Virus record (IMG/VR): IMGVR_UViG_3300027708_000251
Span: 1-27,404 of that record
From: a virus
Reading direction: 5' to 3' (one strand)
Length of the DNA stretch: 27,404 nucleotides
Shown here: positions 11,611-20,458 of the stretch, piece by piece
How the letters are laid out: each line of letters starts with the position of its first letter
Position numbering within the stretch: the stretch's first letter is position 1
Made by a program: the position numbers and the translations under genes
The notes under the pieces: generated by a model
Told to the model about the DNA's origin: nothing
What the model saw: the letters and a program-made list of their open reading frames with translations, nothing else
Database searches by the model: none

Positions 11611-11914
11611 AATGTACTTTGCAGAAGTCAGAGATATTATGGACCCATTAAGATCTGGGCGTGTTAGAGTCAGAAAATATGGTTATGAGAATGATGAACA
11701 GAATGTAAAAGACGATCATCTTCCATGGGCTTTGCCTTTGCAACCTATTACATCTGCAGCTACAGGTAAGGTTGGAATTATTCCAACAGGAATGATAGTT
11801 GGTTCAAGAGTTATTATTGTATACATGGATAACGATACAGCTGAGCAGTATCCTATTGTTTTAGGATCCTTCGCTCGTGGTGCTTTATTAGCTAATGAAA
11901 CAGTTGGGGTATAG
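11603..11914 (+). CDS. 5: Stand-alone gp5 N-terminal OB-fold protein, 103 aa
   Basis: The protein begins MAKMYFAEVRDIMDPLRSGR followed by VRVRKYGY, and continues LPWALPLQPITSA, GIIPTGMIVGSRVIIVYMDN and EQYPIVLGSF. This is the gp5/VgrG OB-fold domain, the collar by which the spike sits on gp27. T4 gp5 fuses this domain to a lysozyme and a beta-helix; here the frame ends after the OB fold. ATG 11603 follows a GGTGGTGG tract and overlaps the gp27 end; ATG 11612 is the other candidate. The next gene starts 11 bases after TAG. The stop is not a simple frameshift artefact visible here, because the next gene begins with its own start and unrelated sequence. Confidence 0.78.
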   Translation: MAKMYFAEVRDIMDPLRSGRVRVRKYGYENDEQNVKDDHLPWALPLQPITSAATGKVGIIPTGMIVGSRVIIVYMDNDTAEQYPIVLGSFARGALLANETVGV

Positions 11915-11924
11915 AAAGAATAAA

Positions 11925-13472
11925 ATGGCAGTTTCAACTACAGATCTCGATCATGCTACAGACAAATTGGATAAAGCTCAAATAGGAGTAGATGTGCTTG
12001 GCTCTACTCCTAGAAATATATTAATGTTTAGACATCCGAGAGTTGAAGGAACGCCTCTTGGGCAGTCAACCCCACCATTTGCTACTTCGACTGAAGCAAA
12101 CACAAGTAAAAACGATCCAAATGCAAAAAATGTATTAGAAGAAGTAAAAAAAAGAAATGTTACTGTAGCAGACGAACCAACAACTGCTTCAGCCGCTCCT
12201 GGGAAAGATCTTGCACAAATAATATCACAAGTTGATCCAGCTGGTTCAGCTCAAGTATTTCCAAACATGATCAGACAATTTGCTATGATTAAATCAGTAA
12301 TGAATGTTGCTGGTGGTGGAGGAGGTAGATCTGCTGCGCCTACATCAAGTCAGACTATTGTTTTATCTGATGCGTTTTCAGAAGCTCTTTGTATACTTTG
12401 TAACACAACAAGTTTTTCAGAGGTTATGGTAGCGCTTGATCATCTACTGATCAATAATGGCATCAGCAGAATTGATGCTGGTTATCAAACTATTGTAAGA
12501 AATGGTATAACTAATTTAATACAAAAGGCTCTTATTTTTGGCGAAAATAATATACCTGTAAAACCAACACCAGTTGTTGTATATGGCACAAAAATACCTC
12601 CTACAAATTTAATTTTACCTGATATATACTCAGTTTTAGATTTAGCAGTTAAACAATATTACACATATAATTCTGATCCATATCCTGGTTATATCACATA
12701 CATTAATAATGATCAAACATATAGCTACGTAAAAAGAAGAGAAATAGATTATCCTTATGAAAATGTAGATGATGAATGTTTATCTATAGCTGAAAAAGGT
12801 ATAGCGTATGATCTTTATGCTTATGTATATACTAAAACACCAATAAGTGCAGATAATATGAATAGTATATTGATAAAACATAAAGTAAGTCATGAAGAAA
12901 ATGCTATGCATTATACTATTGGTAAAAACAGTAATACCAATTTAATGTCAAATTTGAGCGCTATACTTGGAATAGCTGGTATTATAATTAATTTGGCGCA
13001 AAGTTCATTTTTAGGTAAAACTATATTGGGTAGCGAAGTCAGTCAAGCATTAAATGCATTTTCTAAAAATTTATCCATGGCAAAAACAATGGCAGGAATG
13101 GCATCATCAGCATTAAAATCGCCATCATCAGGAGCTGGTATAGCAGGTATTGCTGCTATTGCAGGAATTCTTTCTAACGCTGGTATTCCTATGCCAAATA
13201 TTGCATCAGCTGTTGGTGGAAATGCAGTTCTTTCTGAGATATTAGCTGCACGTGGAACAATAGCTGGAATTGCATATGCAATTGCTTCTGTTACTAGTTT
13301 AAATAACCAATTAAATAATTCCGGAAGTTCTGTTTCGCAATTAAATTCAACTGCAATAGGCCAAACTACGCCATCATTAGCATCAATACTAAATGCAATG
13401 AAACTTGCAGGGTTTACAGTTGCAGCTATTAATGCTGCTGAAGCAGTTCTTAGAGATATAGGGTTAGTATAA
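11925..13472 (+). CDS. Hub-associated protein of unknown function between the two spike parts, 515 aa
   Basis: ATG 11925 is preferred over upstream in-frame starts, which overlap the OB-fold gene. The first 130 residues are polar and low in order, and include DVLGSTPRNILMFRHPRVEG. The middle (about 145-320) looks globular, with IVLSDAFSEALCILCNTTSF and a Tyr-rich stretch YPGYITYINNDQTYSYVKRR. The last 180 residues are Ala/Gly/Ser-rich and hydrophobic (GIAGIAAIAGILSNAGIPMP, ILAARGTIAGIAYAIASVTS), resembling long amphipathic or membrane-active helices. No family is recognised. Cotranscribed between the gp5 OB fold and the spike, with a TAATG overlap to the latter, it should belong to the hub or central channel. 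It could carry a membrane-active role at infection; that is inference. Confidence 0.7.
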   Translation: MAVSTTDLDHATDKLDKAQIGVDVLGSTPRNILMFRHPRVEGTPLGQSTPPFATSTEANTSKNDPNAKNVLEEVKKRNVTVADEPTTASAAPGKDLAQIISQVDPAGSAQVFPNMIRQFAMIKSVMNVAGGGGGRSAAPTSSQTIVLSDAFSEALCILCNTTSFSEVMVALDHLLINNGISRIDAGYQTIVRNGITNLIQKALIFGENNIPVKPTPVVVYGTKIPPTNLILPDIYSVLDLAVKQYYTYNSDPYPGYITYINNDQTYSYVKRREIDYPYENVDDECLSIAEKGIAYDLYAYVYTKTPISADNMNSILIKHKVSHEENAMHYTIGKNSNTNLMSNLSAILGIAGIIINLAQSSFLGKTILGSEVSQALNAFSKNLSMAKTMAGMASSALKSPSSGAGIAGIAAIAGILSNAGIPMPNIASAVGGNAVLSEILAARGTIAGIAYAIASVTSLNNQLNNSGSSVSQLNSTAIGQTTPSLASILNAMKLAGFTVAAINAAEAVLRDIGLV

Positions 13473-14311
13473 TGGGACAACCACCTAACAAAAAATTTCC
13501 AGATTCTAAAGCTATAACGGATCCTGGAGATTATCCGTATATTTTTGGCTACAGAGATACTAATGGCTGTGGTGTTATATCTGGTGTAGATCCTAACAAA
13601 CCAAATGAATCATATAGATGTGAAATCAATCATGACGGTAGTTTCGAAACCAGAGAAATATCTGATGAATTTGATGGTATGGTTACTTCTCATGTGCATC
13701 ATGAGAGATTAAATGCTGGAAGTACCAGTAAAAATAATGATGGTAATGTAGATATTAGTGGCCAAGCTACTTTAAACAGTAATTATAAAGGCGATGTTGG
13801 GCATGCTTCTGGAGGAACAGAATATAAAGCTGCTATTAAAACAATTAGTGGATCGGCTGAATCATCAACTATAGTTGCTCCGGGTGGTAAAAGCTACAAA
13901 CTATACGATGATGATGTTATTGAATATATGTCCAAAGACAGAGCCATAAGTGTAGATGGTAATGAAGTAATAGCAATTGGTAAGTCATCAATTACAATGG
14001 TACAGGGTGATTTTGGTATTCACGCCCAAGGTTCTAACGGATTAGATTTACAGAGTGAATCCAAAGCCCAGTTGAGAGCTACACAGAAAATTAACATTCA
14101 GAGCGATACTGAAATTCTATTGAAAGTTTCTGGTGCCACCGTAGATGTTACACCTGCTACAATTACAGCAAAAATTGGAGCTGCTACAGTAAGCATTGCA
14201 GCTGGTACAGTTTCAGTAAGGCTCGGGGGGTCTTCTTTTGTTATAACATCTGGGTCTATAACAGGATCGGCCAGTTTAATTAAAATGAATAGTCTTACAC
14301 TTCCTAGATAA
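13472..14311 (+). CDS. Central spike protein, beta-helix part of a divided gp5, 279 aa
   Basis: The N-terminal half contains YPYIFGYRDTNGCGVISGVD and YRCEINHDGSFETREISDEF followed by MVTSHVHHERLN. The C-terminal half is a run of short beta segments (EVIAIGKSSITMVQGDFGIH, KINIQSDTEILLKVSGATVD, TITAKIGAATVSIAAGTVSV) as expected for the triple-stranded beta-helix needle of gp5/VgrG spikes. It lacks both the OB fold and any lysozyme domain, which are supplied by the 103-aa OB-fold protein and perhaps by the 645-aa hydrolase. It starts by TAATG overlap with the preceding gene. His-x-His-His (about residue 75) might bind metal, but this is a guess. The call rests on repeat pattern and position. Confidence 0.68.
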   Translation: MGQPPNKKFPDSKAITDPGDYPYIFGYRDTNGCGVISGVDPNKPNESYRCEINHDGSFETREISDEFDGMVTSHVHHERLNAGSTSKNNDGNVDISGQATLNSNYKGDVGHASGGTEYKAAIKTISGSAESSTIVAPGGKSYKLYDDDVIEYMSKDRAISVDGNEVIAIGKSSITMVQGDFGIHAQGSNGLDLQSESKAQLRATQKINIQSDTEILLKVSGATVDVTPATITAKIGAATVSIAAGTVSVRLGGSSFVITSGSITGSASLIKMNSLTLPR

Positions 14312-14314
14312 ATA
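14307..14314 (+). promoter_or_regulatory. Possible late promoter GATAAATA before gp25
   Basis: GATAAATA differs from the T4 late consensus TATAAATA at one base. It straddles the spike stop codon and lies 29 bases before the gp25 start, in one of the few gaps (32 bases) in this otherwise packed operon. An internal late promoter here would separate hub from wedge genes. Confidence 0.4.
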
Positions 14315-14343
14315 CTAAGTTATAATAACAATTTAAGGTAAAT

Positions 14344-14778
14344 ATGGCTACAAATTTAACAAGAGCGCAGTCGATAACTGGATCAAATACTAAGAAAGTC
14401 GAATTCTTTTCTGACTTCTTAAACAGTTTTGCGAAAACTCCGTATGGCAATCAGCTTGGCCGTGTTACCAATGAGCAATCAGTCAATCAGTCTTTAAAGA
14501 ATTTGATAATGACGAATATAGGGGAAAGAATGTTTCAACCATTTGTTGGTTGTAATGTCTATGACTATTTGTTCGAACCTAATGTACAAGATTATATTAC
14601 ATCTCTTGAATCGTATATTGAAGATACTATAAAAATAAGCGAACCAAGAGTCAATGCTCAAGAAATAACAGTTTTACAGGGTTATGATGAACAAACTATC
14701 CAAATAAAAATTGTTTACAATCTTATAAATAATCCAGCACCTATAACTCTTGACTTTCTCCTAAAAAGAGTACGATAA
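14344..14778 (+). CDS. 25: gp25-like baseplate wedge protein (GPW/gp25 family), 144 aa
   Basis: gp25 is the small sheath-initiating wedge protein related to phage P2 gpW. The family pattern is plain: FFSDFLNSFAKTPYGNQLGR, NEQSVNQSLKNLIMTNIGER, MFQPFVGCNVYDYLFEP and the C-terminal INNPAPITLDFLLKRVR. The ERMFQP box contains the conserved Glu-Arg. T4 gp25 is 132 aa. AAGG lies 7 bases before ATG 14344. The gp6 start follows the TAA with no gap, in agreement with the 25-6-7 wedge gene order seen in many T4-like phages. Confidence 0.92.
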   Translation: MATNLTRAQSITGSNTKKVEFFSDFLNSFAKTPYGNQLGRVTNEQSVNQSLKNLIMTNIGERMFQPFVGCNVYDYLFEPNVQDYITSLESYIEDTIKISEPRVNAQEITVLQGYDEQTIQIKIVYNLINNPAPITLDFLLKRVR

Positions 14779-16620
14779 ATGGCAAATAGCTCTTTAACAC
14801 TTACATCATTAGATTTTGATACATTAAAACAGAATTTTAAAACATACCTTTCTTCACAGTCAGTGTTAAAAGACTACAACTTTGATGGTTCGAACATCAA
14901 TGTTCTTCTTGATGTAATGAGCTACAACTCTTATCTGAACTCTTTCTATTTGAATATGGTTGCATCAGAAATGTTCTTGGACTCTGCTCAAAAGTATGAG
15001 TCTGTTGTTTCGCACGCCAAAGAGTTAAACTATGTTCCAAAAAGTGCTCGTTCTGCAGAAGCAGAAATTTCTTTTACCATAGATACAAAGGGTATAAGTG
15101 ATCCTTTATATATTAAAAAAGGTTCAAAGTTTTCCGGTACAAATTCTAATGGAACTTACACATTCACAACCGATACTCAACAGTCTTTTGTTTCGAGTAA
15201 CAGTACATATTCAATTAATAAACTAAGAGTATACGAAGGTTTGTATTTTACTGAATCTTTTCTAGTAGATTATAATATCGAGAATCAAAGATTTCTTTTA
15301 TCTAATAAAAATGTAGATACTAGTATTGGTAGTATAACAGTTACTGTCATAGAAAATAATGGATTAACTAGTACTGTTTTTACAAAGGTTGATACTCTTT
15401 TTGGATTAAGTTCTATTTCTAATGTATATTTTTTACAGGGCGCTGAGAATGGTAAATATGAAATTGTTTTCGGTGATGGATTGTTCGGTAGAAAACCTTT
15501 AAATTCTAGTATAGTTTCAGTTCAATATAGAGTTACTAATGGTACAGATGCTCTTGGTGTTGATAACTTTACTATAATACAAGATATTGGTGGTGACAAT
15601 AATGGAAGTATATCAAGCCCTACCATTATTGTAGACTCTATTTCTTCTGGTGGTGCGAATCAAGAATCAATAGAATCAATTAAATTTGCTGCTCCTCGCT
15701 ATTTTGCTACACAACAGAGAGCGGTTGCCTCGGACGATTATTCTTCGTTGATAAAGACAAATTTCAGTGGTGTAATTACAGATGTTAATGTTTATGGTGG
15801 CGAACAACTAGAGCCAAAACTGTATGGACGTGTTATAGTTTGTTTGAAACCAACAGGAGCTTTAGTAGCTCCAAATTATGTTAAAGATCAAATTTCAAAC
15901 TATCTTCTAAATTATATTTCATTACCAACAAGAGTAATTATTACAGATCCAGAATATCTTTATATAGATGTCGATAGTGTAGTACAATATAATACAACAT
16001 CTACAACAAAGTTAAGTAACGATATTAAAACAGCTGTTGTATCTTCCATGAAACAATTCAGTACAACCTATCTTGAAAAATTCAATGATGATTTCAGATA
16101 TAGTAAATTCGTTAATGCCATTGATAATTCAGATTCTAGTATTACTAGTAACAGTACAGAAATTAGAATTTCAAAGAGAATAACCCCAAAATTAAATTAT
16201 TCTACTTCTTATGTATTGAATTTTAACAATTCAGCTGAAATCGAAAAACCAGTAGCTGGTTACGACCCAAGTAAACAGTCTAGATTTTATGATGAACCAA
16301 TGTTAGAATCATCACCATTTACATATGTAGCAAACAATGGTACTGTTTATGACACGTGTTATTTCCGTGATGATAATTTTGGTGTTTTAGTTATATACAA
16401 ATTCATTAATAATGTATTTACTATCATTAATGACAATGCAGGATCTATAGATTACATTAATGGTGTTGTTAAAATCAATAATTTAACAACATCTTATTAT
16501 AATAATCATATTTCTATATACATTCATCCTATGAACAAAGATATTATTGTATCAAAAGATAAAATCATATTAATCGATTTGACAGACGTTACTGTCAATG
16601 CAATACCAACGCAGAAGTAA
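14779..16620 (+). CDS. 6: gp6-like baseplate wedge protein (baseplate J-like), 613 aa
   Basis: gp6 forms the dodecameric ring joining the wedges and changes shape when the sheath contracts. The N-terminus SLDFDTLKQNFKTYLSSQSV followed by FDGSNINVLLDVMSYNSYLN and FYLNMVASEMFLDSAQ is characteristic. The middle has FGDGLFGRKP and AAPRYFATQQRAVASDDYSS followed by LIKTNF, the core motif of baseplate J/gp6 proteins. The C-terminal region contains YDPSKQSRFYDEPM and ends in beta segments. T4 gp6 is 660 aa. ATG 14779 directly abuts the gp25 stop. Confidence 0.92.
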   Translation: MANSSLTLTSLDFDTLKQNFKTYLSSQSVLKDYNFDGSNINVLLDVMSYNSYLNSFYLNMVASEMFLDSAQKYESVVSHAKELNYVPKSARSAEAEISFTIDTKGISDPLYIKKGSKFSGTNSNGTYTFTTDTQQSFVSSNSTYSINKLRVYEGLYFTESFLVDYNIENQRFLLSNKNVDTSIGSITVTVIENNGLTSTVFTKVDTLFGLSSISNVYFLQGAENGKYEIVFGDGLFGRKPLNSSIVSVQYRVTNGTDALGVDNFTIIQDIGGDNNGSISSPTIIVDSISSGGANQESIESIKFAAPRYFATQQRAVASDDYSSLIKTNFSGVITDVNVYGGEQLEPKLYGRVIVCLKPTGALVAPNYVKDQISNYLLNYISLPTRVIITDPEYLYIDVDSVVQYNTTSTTKLSNDIKTAVVSSMKQFSTTYLEKFNDDFRYSKFVNAIDNSDSSITSNSTEIRISKRITPKLNYSTSYVLNFNNSAEIEKPVAGYDPSKQSRFYDEPMLESSPFTYVANNGTVYDTCYFRDDNFGVLVIYKFINNVFTIINDNAGSIDYINGVVKINNLTTSYYNNHISIYIHPMNKDIIVSKDKIILIDLTDVTVNAIPTQK

Positions 16621-16624
16621 TAAT

Positions 16625-18850
16625 ATGGATTTTTCCGTAGAAAAGAAAATATCTAATTTCATAGAAGGTCAATTTCCTCAATTCTATCAAGAAGAGGGAA
16701 CTGATTTCATATTGTTCATGAAGGCGTATTATGAGTGGCTAGAGTTAGAAACTCAGCCAGTTGGTAAAGCTCGTAGAATTTTTGACTATCGTGACATTGA
16801 TAATACTCTTACTGAATTTCTTGAACATTTTCAGTTAAAATATCTTTATGGTATTCCATTCAATGTGATTATCAATAAGAGATTTCTTTTAAAGCATATC
16901 CTTGATGTGTATCGTTCAAAAGGAACAATACAGTGTTATAAGCTTCTTTTCAAATTAATCTACAATCAAGATATTGAGATATATTTACCAGGTGTTGATC
17001 TACTGAAACCATCAGATGGTACATGGGTTGAACCTTTGTATTTGGAAGTAACAGATAACCTTAATATACAAAGTTTAGTTGGTAAAACAATTGTTGGAAC
17101 ATCTTCAGCCACCACTGCAACTATTGAAAGTTTTATTACTGAACCAATTAATAACAATATTGATTCTACTGTTTTTATCTCAAATATGATGCCAAAAGGT
17201 GGTCAATTTATATACGGCGAAAAAATAGTTGATATAAATTACCGAGAAAACACACAAATAATTCAAGCTTCTCCTACAGTTCTTGGGTCTCTTGATTACT
17301 TGAATATAATAAATGGCGGTCAGAATTTTAATATCGGTGATGTTATTAAAATAGCACATAGAGACATTTCAAACAATTCAGTAATATCTTCTGGTATTGA
17401 TGGAAAATTAAAAGTTACCGGATTATCTAGAGCTTTAGGTTCCATAAATTTTAATATCGAAAAGGGTGGATTCGGTTATACATCTGATGCTAATATATTA
17501 ATATATAAAAATAGTGCATCAGGTAATGGCGCCGCTTTTAATATGAGCAATTATTCATATAAGAAATCAATAGAATATAATACAGATTTAATAGTCGATT
17601 ATTATACCAAACCTATAAATTCAGCAACATTCGGATTTCCTGCAAATACTTCTGCTAACAATTCGAGTAATTTGAATCAAGTGTTCTCGTATCAAAATAA
17701 TTATTTTGGCACTATTGCTTCTTTGACAAATATCAATACAGGTAATGGGTATACTGATAATCTTAATATTTTCGTTCGTTCTACACAAGTTTCTTCTAAT
17801 GCTTTGCCAGGGACTATAAGTTACAGTACAGCTTCAAATACAATTACAGGATCAGGCACACTATTTCAAGGCAATTCAACCATAACTTTCTTTGCAAACG
17901 GCGATGTAATATGTTTACAGGCTAACTCTTCGAATGCAAGTTCTATTGAATACCAAGTAATTAAATCTGTCAACAGTAATACTAATATAACTTTGTATGG
18001 CCCTACAAAATACAATTCTACTGGCCAGGCGATTTACAAAAATGCTCCTGTTATTTTACCTTCTAATTTTGCTATATATGAACCTACAATGTATAGACCT
18101 GATGGCACAATTAATGGTATAAACGAAAAGATAACAGGTATACCATCTTCTGGAAACAATATTATAGCCAATACAATTGCAATCGATTCTGGTAAAGGGT
18201 ATAATGAAGGTGAAATTGTATATGCGTATCTATATAATGGATTAAACTCTATATATATTTCCAATGGTGGTATCGGGTATTCTAATGCAGAACCTCTTAA
18301 TATATTTGGCGGCGACCCCTCTAGTATTGCTTATGGCTATGTAACAACTGATGGCACTGGTTCTATTTTATCTGCAGTTTTAAATAATGGTGGTTCTAAT
18401 TACAAATCAAATCCTTCAATAAGTGTTAAAACTGCAAATGGAACTGGTGCTATTTTAACAGCTTCTGTTTCTGAATTTAATACAACAGTTAAAGTCACTG
18501 GTAAAGTTGTCAAGACAGGTGTTGGTAGAAGACAAGGTTATTGGTCTACTACAAGAGGCTTTTTGAATTCAGATAAATATATACAAGATAGTGAATACTA
18601 TCAAGATTATTCATATTTAATTAAAGCAGCCTTAACGCTTGATAAATATAAAGATATTCTATACAATACATTTCATACTGCAGGTTCTGAATTATTTGGT
18701 CAATTTTATCAACAATTACAAGAAGGAACTAGTAGTAAATTGATATATGAGCCAAAAATAGTATTATATGTTCCTCAATATCCAGCCCAAACAGATTCTA
18801 ATTTGATTAGATCAGATAATCCTTTCGTAACAGCAGATCAAGTACCATAA
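16625..18850 (+). CDS. 7: gp7-like baseplate wedge protein with P2 gpI-like N-terminus, 741 aa
   Basis: ATG 16625 is chosen because the conserved sequence MDFSVEKKISNFIEGQFPQF starts there; the frame is open for nine codons upstream inside gp6. Residues 1-125 have FYQEEGTDFILFMKAYYEWL, DYRDIDNTLTEFLEHF, LLKHILDVYRSKGT and CYKLLFKLIYNQDIEIY, a pattern like Tail_P2_I proteins that partner gpJ as gp7 partners gp6. The long middle is beta-rich, with recurring Gly-Gly-x-x-Tyr motifs (GGFGYTSDANI, GGIGYSNAEPLNI, GGSNYKSNPSI), and a TGSGTLFQG segment like one in the DUF4815 protein. The C-terminal 100 residues return to helices (YWSTTRGFLNSDKYIQDSEY, FHTAGSELFGQFYQ). It is shorter than T4 gp7 (1032 aa). 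The gp7 name rests on position and the N-terminal pattern. Confidence 0.72.
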   Translation: MDFSVEKKISNFIEGQFPQFYQEEGTDFILFMKAYYEWLELETQPVGKARRIFDYRDIDNTLTEFLEHFQLKYLYGIPFNVIINKRFLLKHILDVYRSKGTIQCYKLLFKLIYNQDIEIYLPGVDLLKPSDGTWVEPLYLEVTDNLNIQSLVGKTIVGTSSATTATIESFITEPINNNIDSTVFISNMMPKGGQFIYGEKIVDINYRENTQIIQASPTVLGSLDYLNIINGGQNFNIGDVIKIAHRDISNNSVISSGIDGKLKVTGLSRALGSINFNIEKGGFGYTSDANILIYKNSASGNGAAFNMSNYSYKKSIEYNTDLIVDYYTKPINSATFGFPANTSANNSSNLNQVFSYQNNYFGTIASLTNINTGNGYTDNLNIFVRSTQVSSNALPGTISYSTASNTITGSGTLFQGNSTITFFANGDVICLQANSSNASSIEYQVIKSVNSNTNITLYGPTKYNSTGQAIYKNAPVILPSNFAIYEPTMYRPDGTINGINEKITGIPSSGNNIIANTIAIDSGKGYNEGEIVYAYLYNGLNSIYISNGGIGYSNAEPLNIFGGDPSSIAYGYVTTDGTGSILSAVLNNGGSNYKSNPSISVKTANGTGAILTASVSEFNTTVKVTGKVVKTGVGRRQGYWSTTRGFLNSDKYIQDSEYYQDYSYLIKAALTLDKYKDILYNTFHTAGSELFGQFYQQLQEGTSSKLIYEPKIVLYVPQYPAQTDSNLIRSDNPFVTADQVP

Positions 18851-18863
18851 ATGGAGAAATTAA

Positions 18864-20429
18864 TTGCCATATACTAATGTTGTTTTTCTTGGCACCAATC
18901 CAAACGATGGAACAGGCGATCCATTACGCACAGCTTTTAATAATATAAATCTTAAATTTTATGATATATATTATAACTACCAATACTCAAATACGCTTGC
19001 TGCTAATGTTGCTACATTAACTTCGAACAACGTATCTTATGTTGGTAGTGTAACAGCTGCTAATGTTGTTTCTAATGCACAACTTCAGGCAAATTTAAAT
19101 AATTATGTGCAAATAACTAATCTTTTAGGTTATGGTTACCAAACATCAGATACATTAGCTGCCAACGTTGCTAAACTTACTGCTAATAATGCTAATAACC
19201 TTGGTGGTACACCAGCTGCCAGTTATGCTCTATCAGCTGCATTAGTGAATTACCAAACAACTGCTGGATTATCGACTAATGTTGCTACATTAACTTCGAA
19301 TAATGTATCTTTTGTTGGTAGTGTAACAGCAGCTAATGTTGTTTCGAACAATCAGTTATCTTCTAATCTTGCTAATTATCAAACATCTGCTGGTCTTGCT
19401 GCCAACGTTGCAACTCTTATAGCAAACAATGCAGCGTTTATTGGTAGTATAGCAGCTGCCAGTGTTGTTTCTACTCAAATATTACAAGATAATTTGTCTG
19501 CTTATCAAACATCTGCTGGACTATCAGCCAACGTCGCTAAACTTACTGCTAATAATACCACTTATGCTTTTGGTAAAACTCAGGGTGCAATTAATGCAAA
19601 TAGTGCTTTGTATGCTAATGCTTCAATAACTAATACATTTACTGTTGGAACATCTGCATATTATGTTGCTAATGGTAATGTTGGTTTAGGTGGCAACACC
19701 ACACCAGCAAGCCCATTGACTGTTAATGGTGTTATACAATCTACTAGTGGTGGATTTAAATTTCCAGATGGTACAACACAGCTTACTGTTGCTACTGGTT
19801 TTTCTAACATAGTAGTTTATAAGTCTGAGGACGCTCTTAACAATTGGACAATTCCTGCTAATGTAACTAGATTTAAAGTAACAGTTGTTGGTGCTGGTGG
19901 CGGCGGCGGTGGTGTTGCAAATGGAGCTACTGGGGCAGCATGTGGAGGTGGTGGTGGTGGTACAGCGATAAGAATATATACTGGAGCTACTCCAGGCACT
20001 ACAACTTATTTTCAAGTTGGAGGTGGTGGTACTGGTGGTCTTTATGCTGCAAATGGTGGTAATGGTTCTGATTCTCTATTGATATATGGAGGAGTTACGA
20101 TTACTGGTGGTGGTGGGCTTGGTGGTGGGTATATATCAAGTGCAGGTTCACTACTTGGACCTACATTTTATATGTCTGGTATTGCATCTGGTGGGGATTT
20201 AAATATAAATGGAAGTGATGCATTTGCATATCAACAATTTTCTGGAAGCTCTCATCTAGGACCTGGTCGAAGAACACCAACTGGCATTTCTGGTCCATCA
20301 TCTCCTTCCGCTAATGGATTTTTATATGGTGGCGGTGGATGCGGCGGCCATGTTGCAACAATTACAGGTTCTGGCCAAGGTGTTAGAGGTGGATATGGCG
20401 CAAATGGTGTCGTAATCATCGAATATTAA
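18864..20429 (+). CDS. Tail fibre / adhesin with 38-42-residue repeats and a glycine-rich tip, 521 aa
   Basis: The start is TTG 18864 behind GGAG (18853-18856); there is no nearby in-frame ATG, and the N-terminal VVFLGTNPNDGTGDPLRTAF is a block common at the front of T4-like fibre proteins. Residues 41-213 are repeats built on YQTSAGLAANVATLTANN followed by an SVTAANVVSN-type segment. Then come GGFKFPDGTTQLTV, typical of a phage fibre shaft end, and a C-terminal domain from about residue 312 rich in poly-Gly loops (GAGGGGGG, GGGGCGGH-like runs) ending GANGVVIIEY. Glycine-rich sandwiches of this sort are receptor-binding tips in some T4-like adhesins. It should be a trimeric fibre that meets the host surface. 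It lies between gp7-like and gp8 genes. Confidence 0.8.
   Translation: MPYTNVVFLGTNPNDGTGDPLRTAFNNINLKFYDIYYNYQYSNTLAANVATLTSNNVSYVGSVTAANVVSNAQLQANLNNYVQITNLLGYGYQTSDTLAANVAKLTANNANNLGGTPAASYALSAALVNYQTTAGLSTNVATLTSNNVSFVGSVTAANVVSNNQLSSNLANYQTSAGLAANVATLIANNAAFIGSIAAASVVSTQILQDNLSAYQTSAGLSANVAKLTANNTTYAFGKTQGAINANSALYANASITNTFTVGTSAYYVANGNVGLGGNTTPASPLTVNGVIQSTSGGFKFPDGTTQLTVATGFSNIVVYKSEDALNNWTIPANVTRFKVTVVGAGGGGGGVANGATGAACGGGGGGTAIRIYTGATPGTTTYFQVGGGGTGGLYAANGGNGSDSLLIYGGVTITGGGGLGGGYISSAGSLLGPTFYMSGIASGGDLNINGSDAFAYQQFSGSSHLGPGRRTPTGISGPSSPSANGFLYGGGGCGGHVATITGSGQGVRGGYGANGVVIIEY
18984..19565 (+). repeat. Coding tandem repeats in the fibre gene (about 114-126 bp units)
   Basis: Units begin near 18984, 19137, 19251, 19377 and 19503. 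Protein units are 38-42 residues, with an 11-residue spacer after the first. The 19251 and 18984 units are close copies at DNA level (GTTGCTACATTAACTTCGAA and GGTAGTGTAACAGC in both). The last unit runs into the shaft end. Such arrays can change fibre length by recombination. Confidence 0.85.
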
Positions 20430-20458
20430 TTTTATAAAAAAAATAAGAACGGGAAATA

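Noticed and set aside
13043-13480. Minus-strand 145-codon frame opposite the 515-aa gene
   Set aside because: The complement of an Ala-rich coding stretch; the translation is Ala/Pro-rich with no family pattern, and the plus-strand gene is coupled to both neighbours.
18984-19565. Repeats in the fibre gene as a CRISPR array
   Set aside because: The units are long, imperfect, in frame and translated as a protein repeat; there are no short identical repeats separated by unique spacers.
19686-20015. Minus-strand frames opposite the glycine-rich fibre tip
   Set aside because: GGT/GGC codons read backwards give Pro or Thr/Ser runs; no start signal and no independent support.
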